A stretch of 64,000 nt of DNA from Lucinisca nassula (lineage: Eukaryota > Mollusca > Bivalvia > Lucinida > Lucinidae). Position 1 is the first letter of the stretch, and every line of letters starts with the position of its first letter. The stretch spans positions 48,149,143 to 48,213,142 of the forward strand of contig OY757026.1 in the NCBI GenBank assembly GCA_963580285.1. Reading direction: 5' to 3'. The translations under genes were made by a program, and so were the position numbers. Positions 22,320 through 31,647 of this stretch are shown here, piece by piece. A model generated the notes under the pieces. It searched no databases, was not told the DNA's origin, and saw only the letters and a program-made list of their open reading frames with translations.

Positions 22320-22769
22320 TTTGAAGGAAGTTCGCGCCGTTTTTTGGACTGGTTATCGGTCTTCATTTGCCATTTGCACAATAGCCGTGTGAAGAGAGCG
22401 TCGCGTGGGTACCCCCCCCCCCCCCAAATTTCTCCTCGGATTTGCACGAATCTCAAGAACGGTCTGGGACGTCAAAAAAATCGGAAATCCGCCAAAAAAC
22501 GGAAAAATCTCATGCCTGTAAGATAAATGTTTAAAACAGGGATTATATTAACTTTGGTGGCAGATTTTCAACTGGACCATTCAGACCAGCCAGCCACTGA
22601 CCTTACTAGACCTGACCAGCTTTTCACTAGACAATGTCCATTGGTCTTGGGTTAATGTCGAACCCTGCTAGGAGTCTACAGAGAATGTAACCAACCCTGG
22701 TAGGTTTCGAACCTGCCACCTCCTGATCACCATTCAGACCTTAATGGCATTGACTTGGTTGTAAAACTG

Positions 22770-23752
22770 CATTCTTGCATAAATACCTATGCGCATGGCT
22801 GTTTGAAGCCATTGTCAAATGGACCCAAAGCGGTGCTCAAACAGCAAAAACCATGTTCAAATCATGAAATTTGCGTGCTGTTTGAACATAGATTTTGAGC
22901 TTTTGATATCACAAGACTGGCCTTGCTTTGTTTACGATTCTTTGAGCGACGTAAAGTTATCACCCTGAACGTAGCATTTTAGAGTTCTATGATGACGTCA
23001 CTGCATGACAACGTCATTGTAAACAATATTCTGAACTGGCCCCCATATTGGTTTGCCTATGGTATTGAAGAGTTTATATGGAGCTTTTGGACGTTTTCGT
23101 CAAAATTTTCTGTCGGATTCGTAATTTATGCAAGAACAACGATCATCCATGGTTATTTCATTCGGCCTCATGTTCAAACAGCTTCCTCGGGATCCGGCAA
23201 ATGTTAATGCATGAAAAACCATGGTTGATTCCTATATTCTTGCATAAATGTTGGCTGTTTGTAGCCGTTGTCAACGGACCGAAAGCCGTGTTCAAGCAGC
23301 AAAAACCATGTTCAAATCATGAAATTCTTGTGCAGTTTGAAAATGGATTTTGAGCTTTTGATATCACAAGACTGGCCTTGATTTGTTTACATTACGTTGA
23401 GCAACGTAACGTTATGGCCCTGACCGTAGCGTTCTAGGGTTCTATGAGGATGTCAGATGGTTACTGCGAAACAACGTCATTGTAAACAACCTTCTGAACT
23501 AGCCACCATGTTGGTTCACCGGTGGCATTTGAAGAGTTCATATGGAGCTTTTGGGCGTTTTCATCAAAATTTGCTGTCGGAATTGTAAGTTATGCAAGAA
23601 CAACCATCATCCATGGTTATTTCATTGCATTAACATTTGCCAGATCCTTCAGAAGATATTTGAACATTTGGACTGGCAGCCTCATGTTCAAACAGCTTCC
23701 TCGGGACCTGGCGAATGTTTATGCATGAAAAACCATGGTTGAACCCTATATT
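22770..23752 (+). repeat. Two-unit tandem duplication, ~466-bp offset
   Basis: Copies begin ATTCTTGCATAAATR at 22771 and 23237. Each has GCAAAAACCATGTTCAAATC, TTTGAGCTTTTGATATCACA, CAACGTCATTGTAAACAA and TATGGAGCTTTTGG. They are diverged. No coding capacity is supported; short frames in both are by-products. The stretch 22673-22769 holds a tRNA-SINE-like scrap (TAGGTTTCGAACCTGCCACC). Confidence 0.7.
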
Positions 23753-23768
23753 CTTTATCTTAACTGAC

Positions 23769-23873
23769 CTGCTCTCTTTCCTCCTCATCTTTAAGACTCA
23801 TCTGAATTGCTTTAGCTAAATCGGAATCCGGACCTTCATCATCTAATGGCTTTAACAGATTGGCTTCCTCTTC
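23769..23873 (-). CDS. USP37: USP37-like, exon with ubiquitin-interacting motif
   Basis: 35 codons, acceptor CATATTTCAG, donor CAG|GTCAGT. It encodes an acidic stretch then DSDLAKAIQMSLKDEEERE, a canonical UIM helix (acidic lead, L-A-x-A-I, invariant Ser, trailing acids) that binds ubiquitin. Vertebrate USP37 has three UIMs inside its catalytic domain; only this one is in the window. It is the most C-terminal exon found; downstream exons should lie past the left edge. Confidence 0.87.
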
Positions 23874-23948
23874 CTGAAATATGTAACGTTCGTTTTATTT
23901 TGACATTCTCACCAACAATTAAGATCATACGGAGATAAGGCCTTGGTT

Positions 23949-24147
23949 TAACTCGATGTATACCAGTGGACTCTTTCATTGCTATATGTTGGACAAGTCC
24001 ATCCATTTGCCATACAAGGGGTAGTAGGCCTTTTTATTGTTCTTAGTCTATTTTTTGATGGAAAATTCTGTTTGCAAATAGTGCAGGCCCAGATCAGATG
24101 CCACATTCTGCGGCGTCTGATCTGGGCCTGCACTGTTTGCCAAGGTT
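23949..24147. mobile_element. MITE with 'GTGGACTCTTTCATTGC' type left part and shared palindrome
   Basis: Left part TATACCAGTGGACTC...ATGTTGGACAAGTCCAT, then the palindromic core GCAAATAGTGCAGGCCCAGA / TCTGGGCCTGCACTGTTTGC. Best copy of this family is 47202-47419, where TTAACCCATTG / CAATGGGTTAA termini are intact. Confidence 0.6.
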
Positions 24148-24189
24148 AAATATTCATCTGAATATTTGGGGTCCTTTTTTTTATTGATT

Positions 24190-24790
24190 GCCACACGACT
24201 CCTCTAAGGCTTTTTGAGCTAGAATCTGGAAACTGCCACAATTAATAACTCTAATGGATGAAGACTGGAGGAACGTACTTGGAATTCTGATGTAACCCCC
24301 CCCCCCCCACACACACACACACACACACCTCCCCCTGTGGTGAGACCAGTGGGTGAGCCCCAGTCATCCAAATTCTTTTTTGCAAAAACATATTCCTGTT
24401 GCATATCAAATCGAAGGTCATGAAGAGTAGCATATGTGGTGCAAAAATTTTGCCCCGGGAGCATGTCAAGGGGTCACCCGAGGTCAAAAAGTAGGATTTC
24501 GGGTGCTTTTTCGATATCACATAACTTCTCCTAGGGTTTTTGAGCTAGAATCTTGAAACTGTCACAGGTATTGGCCCTATGGAAGAGGACTGGAGGAACA
24601 TAGAATGTTGTGCTGACTCCCCACTAGGGTAGGGGCCTGACCCCAAAAAGGGTCAAAAATCTATTTTGTAGAAACATAGTTATGTTGCATCTCAAATCGA
24701 AGGTAATGAAGAGTTGAACAAAGTTTTGCCCAGGAGGCATGACTTGGGGTCACAAGAGGTCAAAAAGAAGTATTTTGGGTCCTCTTATTG
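24190..24790 (+). repeat. Two-unit ~330-bp tandem repeat with C/CA run
   Basis: Units share TTTTTGAGCTAGAATCT, GACTGGAGGAACRTA and CAAATCGAAGGT. The first holds a C run followed by (CA)n at about 24296-24329. Non-coding; the last part (24720-24937) shows nothing else. Confidence 0.6.
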
Positions 24791-24937
24791 TAGCTGATGT
24801 CCACAGCTGAGGGATATGCTATGGCGCGCCATTGACTTGCTGTAGTTTTTGTATAATTCCTGCTTCTGTCATTTGGAGTTCTTTCCTTGTCTATTTAGTT
24901 TATCCATTTTTATATGTCTCCTTATGTGCTCCTTTGT

Positions 24938-25222
24938 GGGCTTGGAGAAATACATTGGGCTGGATGATGCTTCCAAGCAGAGCTGAAACTGACCGTACAT
25001 GAGAACTGGTAAACCGCTTAGACGGACTAAGCCTGCCCAGGCAAAGTGGTGCGAGTCAGACTGTCCAGTGCATATATCCCCTATTGGTTTCATTGGGAGG
25101 CAGAGCTTGAGATGTCATTTCATCTCTATGTTGGGTAAAAGTCCCACAAAACTGGAAGCAACATCTCCAAAATGACCTCAATAGTCTTGACGGGGATGTT
25201 AAACCACAATCAAACAAATAAA
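24938..25222 (+). mobile_element. SINE-like retroposon copy 4
   Basis: Near full-length: GGGCTTGGAGAAATACATTG at the head, GACGGGGATGTTAAACCACA and CAAACAAATAAAC at the tail. Confidence 0.87.
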
Positions 25223-25326
25223 CGATTCTCTAGTCTACAATTTTCTATGGCACTATAATATTAGTAATGATTTCTGTTTTCTCGCTCATATATGAGCCAG
25301 CACACGAAAAAACCTACAACTAGAGA

Positions 25327-25873
25327 AAGTGCCCAGTGGGGCACGTATACCCCCGACCAGTGCCATCCCCTTTTAGTGGAAATGAAAATTTGTTTGTAGC
25401 ATTGAACCTTTCCATATAAACTTTCCATTTAGTCCACTGAGAATAACTATTGCATTTCAACAAATATAGAATAATTTATCATATCCAAAGATGAGACTGC
25501 TTGTCTTTGCTGAATAATAAAAATTCAAAGTTTGTTGCAATTTGGAACAATTTCAACTGGAAACAACAAACATAGAATAGGCTGTCATAGAACATTTGCT
25601 GAATTAAAGTAGCTGTATAATGACATAATAAAGCAATGCATTTTTTATTATTACTTGCATTTATTATTGTCTGCATTTCAAGAGAAAATATTATGCAAAA
25701 TTTAACAGTTCTAGTCGCTGTTGTTTCTAAGATCACAAGGACCAATATACATGTATAAACTGACAAATCTGACAAGGGTCACAGCATAAAGAAACAACAA
25801 ACTAACTAATAATGAACGGAATGGAAAGACAAAAACTATAACCTTTGATATACTTTGTATGCAAGGAGTATAA
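25327..25873 (+). mobile_element. TRE-7: degraded hairpin-ended element (C-rich termini)
   Basis: Left end AAAGTGCCCAGTGGGGCACG (hairpin GTGCCC/GGGCAC) then TATACCCCCGACCAGTGCC, as at 51877. The right end is a decayed AAAGACAAAAACTATAACC...TACTTTGTATG...AGTATAATG. The middle is A/T-rich with no clear array. The stretch 25874-25959 shows nothing. Confidence 0.5.
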
Positions 25874-25959
25874 TGAAAACATTTATCAAATCCTGTACCA
25901 TATACTATTATGCGATGTATATATGTGAATTTATTCTAATAAATATTGTTTAAACCAAA

Positions 25960-27179
25960 ACAGTTAACACAAAACTTGGACGTGATCAAAATGTGTAAGT
26001 CCTTATTATTGACCCATAGCCCCACCCGGGGGCTTGACACAGGAGCTAAGTAGATATTCCATATGAAAGTTAATACTATAGCTATATTCTGTACCAAATA
26101 TGAAGAGAATCTAACATGAGGTTACAGAGATATAAGCAATCAAAAAGGTTTAACACAAAACTTCAACTTAAAAGTTGACAAACTGACAGACAGCCCACCC
26201 ATGGGCTTGACCCAGGGGCTTAGATATTCCATATGAAAGGTTATGCTATAGAGATATCCTTTACCAAATATGAAAAGAATCTAACATGTAGTTACAGAGA
26301 TATGAGCAATCAAAAAGGTTTAACACAAAACATTGACATAAATATTGATGAACGGACTGACGGGTGGACAGCCCACCCAGGGGCTTGACCCGCGAGCTAA
26401 GATATTCCAAATGAAAGGTAATGCTATAGAGATATCCTGTACCAAATATGAAGAGAATCAAACATGTGGTGACAGAGATATGAGCAACCAAAAAGGTTTA
26501 ACACAAAACTTTGACGTAAAAGTTGACAAACGGACAGACAGCCCACCCAGGGGCTTGACCCAGGGGCTTAGATACTCCATATGAAAGGTAATGCTATAGA
26601 GATATCCTGTTCCAAATATGAGGAGAATCCAACATGTGGTGACAGAGTTATTAGCAATCAAAAAGGTTTAACACAAAACTTTGACGTAAAAGTTGACAAA
26701 CGGACAGACAGCCCACCCAGGGGCTTGACCCAGGGGCTTGGATATTCCATATGAAAGAAAATGCTATAGAGATATCCTTTACCAAATATGAAGAGAATCT
26801 AACATGGGGTTACAGAGATATGAGCAATCAAAAAGGTTTAACACAAAACTTTGACGTAAAAGTAGATGCACAGACAGACGGACAGACAGACAGCCCACAC
26901 AGGGGCTTGACCCAGGGGCTTAGTTATTCCATATGAAAGGTAATGCTATAGAGATATCCTTTACCAAATATGAAGAGAATTTAACATGTGGTTACAGAGA
27001 TATGAGCTATCAAAAAGGTTTAACGCAAAACTTTGACGTAAAGGTTGACGAACGGCAGGACGGACGGATGTACGAACGAACGAACGAACTAACTAACGAA
27101 CGAATGAACGGACGAACGGACGGAAAGACGAAAACTATATACCCCCTGACATACTTCGTATGTCGGGGGTATAATAAGA
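25960..27179 (+). mobile_element. TRE-8: ~173-bp-period array with C-rich terminal hairpin
   Basis: Six to seven units with GGGGCTTGACCCAGGGGCTT, GATATTCCATATGAAAGGTA, ACCAAATATGAAGAGAATCT and AAAAAGGTTTAACACAAAAC (spacing 171-176). Then comes an ACGGACGGATGTACGAACG microsatellite (27050-27125) and a right hairpin (TATACCCCCTGACATAC-TTC-GTATGTCGGGGGTATA) followed by ATAA. The short frames in it are by-products. Confidence 0.75.
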
Positions 27180-27403
27180 TATGTGTGCCCAACGAAAACT
27201 CAGATCAGCCTGTGCATCCACACAGTCTGATCAGTCTTCGTTGTGCACTCTAAGGATAGCTAAGAGCTCAGTGTGCTTTCAATCAGCAAGAGAAGTCTCT
27301 GGTTAGACTCAACGAGGCGCAGGCTGATATGATTCTTCGCTGGGCTCACGTGTAATTGTAGGAAATGCAGTGCCCCGGCTCATATATAGTACAGCATACT
27401 GAC

Positions 27404-27500
27404 CTTTTCTTTCTCCTGGTTCCCGGTCTCAGGACCAGTAGTACTATGGTTTCCATTGGTGGCTGCAGATGGGGTTAAGCACTTCTTGCTGAATTTATAC
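27404..27500 (-). CDS. USP37: USP37-like exon, linker region
   Basis: 97 nt: one base finishing a Pro codon, then 32 codons; acceptor TATTTACAG, donor AAG|GTCAGT. It reads YKFSKKCLTPSAATNGN then a polar Thr/Glu/Lys stretch. It lies between the HLKRY block and the UIM, the low-complexity insertion of the catalytic domain, so sequence matching gives little support. The call rests on good splice sites and exact phase fit with both neighbours. Confidence 0.7.
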
Positions 27501-27539
27501 CTGTAAATAAACACTACCATAATGATCCTAAATATTGGG

Positions 27540-27895
27540 ACTGATAGTCATAAACAACCAGTGCAGACCCAGATCAGACTGCTCTACACTGCTTGCTGTT
27601 CTGTCAGCGCCGGACTCATTGCTGGGTCGTAAAACAAGTTTGTTAAAATTTTAGGAGAATTACAGTATGTCTGCAAGGTGTCCCAATTTTTAGAATTTTT
27701 ACGGTACCCTGAAATCATAAAAATTTGGACACCTTGAGGACTTGCTGTAATTCTCCTAAAATTTTAACTGATTTGTTTCATCATTCAGCAAGGGCTCCAA
27801 AAGGTTGAAATGGAATGGCAAACAGTGTAGACCCTGATCAGACTGATGTTTGCTTAGGCCTATCTGTCCCAGTACTTAGGATAGTTAGCAGTGGT
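27540..27895. repeat. MITE of the 'GATCAGACTG' palindrome family
   Basis: GACACCTTGAGGACTTGCTG-TAATTCTCCTAAAATTTTAA is present with an inverted partner upstream, and GGCAAACAGTGTAGACCCTG follows. Related copies lie near 34890-35105, 35380-35480, 55628-55750 and 58300-58510. Non-coding. The stretch 27896-28366 shows nothing recognised. Confidence 0.5.
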
Positions 27896-28367
27896 GTTAA
27901 AGTCACTGCCTCTCTTTCACGCGTGTGATAACATCCCAAATGAGTGTTTGAGAGTGATTCAAATTAGCTTGAAGCTTTCATCACAATCGAACTAAAATAA
28001 ATTAGTATAAACTATGATTTCAAGAAATGAGAAACAGGTGTGATGTTTGTTAAGTTGGGGTCAATGAAATCTACACATCAAGATTGTGAAATCATGACAG
28101 TAACACTTATTTGAGCTAGGAGTGAATAATACCGCCATAAATAGCATTTTTCTGATGGAAATTTTTAATATTTTTCTTATTTCGAGTCCAAGCATAGATT
28201 GTGGATGCTTTTCAGAACACCTCAGAAATATCAGAATCTATAACTGTCAGTACTCTGAATTTTCTTTCACTGTCACTATTGGAGCAGATTCTAATGCACT
28301 TGAGAATAATTTTGTTCTGGTTTGGTTTAGACCCAGTTAACACTAATTAGGTCATGTCTAGACAGTC

Positions 28368-28665
28368 AGTTTTGTTTGATTTGAGGTTTAACCTCCCCGT
28401 CAACACTATAAAGGACAATTTGGAGACATTGCTTCAAATTTTGTGGGATTTTTAACCGACATTGAGATGAAATGACATCTCAAGCCCTGCCGCCCAATGA
28501 AACCAACAGGGTTTATAAGCATGACGGTCAGACTCGCACCGCTTTGCCTGGGCAGGCTTAGATCCTCTAAGTGGTTTACCAGTAATCGTGTGCGGGTCGG
28601 TTTCAGCTCTGCGTGGAAGCATCATGCAGCCCATATATTTCTTCAAGCCCTAATGGGCGGGGGCC
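28368..28665 (-). mobile_element. SINE-like retroposon copy 5
   Basis: Full-length copy on the minus strand (plus: TTTGATTTGAGGTTTAACCT ... CCCTAATGGGCGGGGGCC). Confidence 0.9.
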
Positions 28666-28679
28666 AAGACAGTCAGTTT

Positions 28680-28870
28680 ACCTACCCACATTTTTCCTGC
28701 ATAAATTTACACACATTACGATAACACACCTGTGGGACATAGTGCATTTTTTCACATCTCCAAAATGACTACTTTTCTGATGAAAATTCATGATAATTTT
28801 CTTATTTATACTGCAAACATAGGTTGTGGGTGAGTACCCACAACCTATGTCTTGGAGTATAGCCAATCCA
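28680..28870. repeat. Hairpin MITE (ACATAGGTTGTGGGT family)
   Basis: ACATAGGTTGTGGGTGAGTACCCACAACCTATGT-type palindrome centred near 28837; flanks TTTTCTGATGAAAATTCATG and TTTTCTTATTTATACTGC are shared with 30200-30380 and 30710-30850. Confidence 0.6.
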
Positions 28871-28984
28871 TTCCTTTGAGAGTGCATATTCTTTCATTAA
28901 GGGTAGGCCTCCTGTATAGCCAATCCTTTCCTTTAAGAGTAGGTCCCCCAAGGAGCAAATTCTTTCATTAAGAGTAGGCCTCAC

Positions 28985-29098
28985 AAGTAGTACAATGTCC
29001 TCTGGTCAGGGAACACCTTTGGGACTGTTCAAAAGTGGTCTTTAAGACCACTTTTGAACAGTCCCAAAGGCGGTCTTAATATAGGAATTTTACTGTAT
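28985..29098. mobile_element. Tc1/mariner-type MITE, right part
   Basis: GGGACTGTTCAAAAGTGGTC and GACCACTTTTGAACAGTCCC hairpin, then GGCGGTCTTAATATAGGAAT and TTTTACTGTA end. Confidence 0.7.
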
Positions 29099-29171
29099 TT
29101 CTTCAATGGCAGGTATTTTCATTCTACTTCTAAACTTAATGAAAAGGTTGAAATTTATACATGTAACTCAC

Positions 29172-29243
29172 GGAGGAAAATCAAGTTTTCTCTTTGGCGT
29201 TTCATCTCTCTTATCATCAATCACAGTGAAAGCGTCCTCTTTG
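29172..29243 (-). CDS. USP37: USP37-like exon, linker region
   Basis: 72 nt: one base, 23 codons, two bases; acceptor TTTTGTTCCAG, donor CC|GTGAGT. It reads KEDAFTVIDD then DETPKRKLDF. It follows the HLKRY exon in phase (split Ser codon) and precedes 27500 in phase (split Pro codon). It belongs to the variable insertion of the USP37 catalytic domain; support comes from splice sites and phase rather than conserved motifs. The KRKL stretch is basic. Confidence 0.7.
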
Positions 29244-29276
29244 CTGGAACAAAATACAAGATACATTATGAACAAG

Positions 29277-29574
29277 TTTGTTTGTTTGAGTTGAGGTTTA
29301 ATGTCCCCATCAACACTGTATAGGTCATTTTGGAGATGTTACTTCCAACTGTGTGGGACTTTTACCCGACATTGAGATGAAATGACATCTCAAGCCCCGT
29401 CGCCCAATGAAACCAATAGAGTTTATAAGCATGGACGGTCCGATTCACACCGCTTTGCCTGGGCAGGCTTAGCTCATCTAAGCGGTTTACCAGTACTCCT
29501 GTGCGATCGGTTCCAGCTGTGCATGGAAGCATCATGCAGCCCATCTATTTCTAGAAGCCCCGATGGGCTGGGGC
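29277..29574 (-). mobile_element. SINE-like retroposon copy 6
   Basis: Near full-length copy on the minus strand, 34 bp upstream (minus sense) of the acceptor of the exon 29243-29172; it may influence splicing of that exon. Confidence 0.9.
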
Positions 29575-29629
29575 AAAATATGAACAAGTAAAGCCCAGAA
29601 GGAGTAAACCTGTCTTCAGAGTTTTTTAC

Positions 29630-30110
29630 CAGGTCCCGAGGTTATAAAACATTTTTCATGCTCAACTCGCTTGAGCATGAAATTTATCCTGCTCATAAAT
29701 GTTAAAATGCCTAGGAATATTTGCATTTTAAAATTTATGAGCAGGATAAATGACATTCTGTGCTGATCTGAGCCAAAAATTGCCTTGCCCCGAGGTTATA
29801 AATCTTTTTTCATGCTCAACTCAGCTGAGCATGAAATTTGTAATGCTTATAACTACTAAAAATCAGGCAAATTTCGTGCTCAGATCAGCAGAGAATGTCA
29901 TTTATCCTACTAAAAATTTTAAAATGCCAACATTTATTGGCATTTTAAAATTTATGAGCAGGATAAATTTCATGCCCAAGTGAGTTGAGCATGAAAAAGT
30001 TTTATAACCTCGGGGCCATTTGTTTGTATTTTAATAGTTATGAGAATTACAAATATCATGCTCAGCTGAGTTGAGTATAAAAAAGGTTTAATAACCTCGG
30101 CGCTAGGTGA
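29630..30110. repeat. Palindromic A/T-rich MITE (CATGCTCAACTC family)
   Basis: Nested inverted repeats: CGAGGTTATAAAAC...TTTTCATGCTCAACTCGCTT, AATTTATCCTGCTCATAAAT, TTAAAATGCCAACATTTATTGGCATTTTAAA. Two overlapping copies. Related segments at 30440-30640 and 41890-42145. Confidence 0.6.
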
Positions 30111-30189
30111 GACACAAACAAGCCTACTCAGCTAAGTAGACTGGCAAAAGTCTTGAAATTTTAGCTATAGAAGCTCGTGGCATCAAACC

Positions 30190-30380
30190 ATTACTATAAC
30201 ACACCCATGCGAAATGGCGCATTTTTTTCACATCTCTTTAAAGGTTGCTTTTCTGATGAAAATCTGTGATATTTTCCTTATTTATACTGCAGACATAGGT
30301 TGTGGGTGCTCGTTCGAACCGCCTCAGTAAGGTGGTTCTAACCAGTACCCACAACCTATGTCTTGAAAGAAAGAAAATTA
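30190..30380. repeat. Hairpin MITE (ACATAGGTTGTGGGT family)
   Basis: ACATAGGTTGTGGGTGCTCG-TTCGAACCGCCTCAGTAAGG-TGGTTCTAACCAGTACCCAC-AACCTATGT gives arms of about 33 nt. Confidence 0.65.
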
Positions 30381-30439
30381 TGTATACCCCACTAAACCCA
30401 AGTTTTCTCTATATAAAGTGGGTAATAGAGGGGTGTTCA

Positions 30440-30855
30440 TTTCACGGACTTGTTCATGTGCATGAAATTTATCCTGCTCACAAATGTCAATAAATGACAT
30501 TCTGTGCTGATCTGAGCTGAAAATTGCTGGACTTGTATTTTAATGGTTATGAGCATTACAAATTTCATGCTCGGCTGAGTTGAGTATGAAAAAGGTTTAA
30601 TAACCTTGGGGCCAGTGAGACACAAACAAGCCTACTCAGCTACTGGCAACAGTCTTGAAATTTTAGATATAGAAGCAAGTGGCATAAAACCATTACACAC
30701 CCATGGGAAATAGTGCATTTTTTCACATCTCTATAAAGGTTGCTATTCTGATGAAAATCTGTGATATTTTTCTTAATTATACTGCAAACATAGGTTGTGG
30801 GTGCTCTTTAGAACCGCCTCACTGACGTAGTTCTAAAGAGTACCCATAACCAATG
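30440..30855. repeat. Palindromic A/T-rich MITE followed by hairpin MITE
   Basis: Positions 30440-30640 repeat the CATGCTC/GAGCATG family; 30650-30855 repeat the ACATAGGTTGTGGGT family. A SINE then splits the second at its 3' end. Confidence 0.55.
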
Positions 30856-31153
30856 TTTGTTTGATTTGGTTTGAGGTTTAACGTCCACGTCAATACTGTA
30901 AAGGTCATTTTGGAGACGTTGCTTCCAATTTTGTGGGACTTTTACCCGACATTGAGATGAAATGACATCTCCAGCCCTGAAGCCCAATGAAACCAATAGG
31001 GTTTATTAGCATGGACGGTCCACCTCGCACCGCGGTTCCTGGACAGGCTTAGATCCTCTAAGTGGTTTACCAGTACTAGTGTGCGGGCCGGATTCAGCTC
31101 TGCGTGGAAGCATCATGCAGCCCATATATTTCTTCAAGCCCCTATGGGCGGGG
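30856..31153 (-). mobile_element. SINE-like retroposon copy 7 with target duplication
   Basis: Full-length minus-strand copy inserted in the hairpin MITE; AACCAATGT occurs on both sides (CCATAACCAATGT before, CCACAACCAATGT after). Confidence 0.9.
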
Positions 31154-31647
31154 GTCGCCACAACCAATGTCTTGGAGCAGAAATAAGGAAAATAATATAT
31201 ACCCTGCTAAACCCCAATTTTCTCTATATAAAGTGGGTTTTAGGGGGCCGTTCATGTGTTGCTATTTAAGCTGCGAACACAAAGGTGCTGATTAGACTGC
31301 AGTCTGATCTGCGCCTTTGTTGTTTGCAAAAGCTATAAAGCAGGTTTTCTCACAATGTGCCTCATACATCACACTATACATGCCCACATATGGCAACTTG
31401 TCAAGCATAAATCTATGACCTCTTTGGTGGAGCACTGTGGTGCAGTGGTAAAGCATCGGATTTAATGTGTTACACTCTATAAATAAAGTTTATTATTATT
31501 AATACCATTTTTGATCAGACTCTGATCTTGGTCTGCATTTGTTTTGTAAACAACCCCTGAAGGTTTTAGCTGACAACACATGGTATTGGTAATAAATGTA
31601 TTACTACAACATTAATCATGGCAAGTAGACCAATAGATTTGCTGAAA
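31154..31647. repeat. MITE remnants and a tRNA-SINE fragment
   Basis: Holds the end of the hairpin MITE, a palindrome GATTAGACTGCAGTCTGATC near 31290, and at 31428-31504 a short tRNA-derived SINE fragment (GTGGTGCAGTGGTAAAGCAT with a TTATTATTA tail), an internally deleted relative of 42208-42430. Confidence 0.5.

Larger units (their letters stand above)
16347..22672 (-). mobile_element. Complete hAT-superfamily DNA transposon (16352-22667)
   Basis: 6.3-kb element bounded by imperfect terminal inverted repeats: left 16352-16367 CAGGGTTCAAGAATAA, and the complement of right 22652-22667 CAGGGTTCGACATTAA (13 of 16 match, the first eight perfect). CTAGG flanks both sides (16347-16351 and 22668-22672). 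A TGGACA motif lies just inside both ends. The only gene within is a hAT transposase on the minus strand, so the right end is the 5' end. The 5-bp duplication is shorter than the usual 8 bp of hAT, but hAT families with 5-bp duplications are on record. It has taken in later insertions within its intron. It looks potentially autonomous. Confidence 0.82.

Noticed and set aside
16347..22672. 8-bp target duplication for the hAT element
   Set aside because: The eight bases on each side (GAGCTAGG and CTAGGAGT) do not match in register; only five (CTAGG) do.
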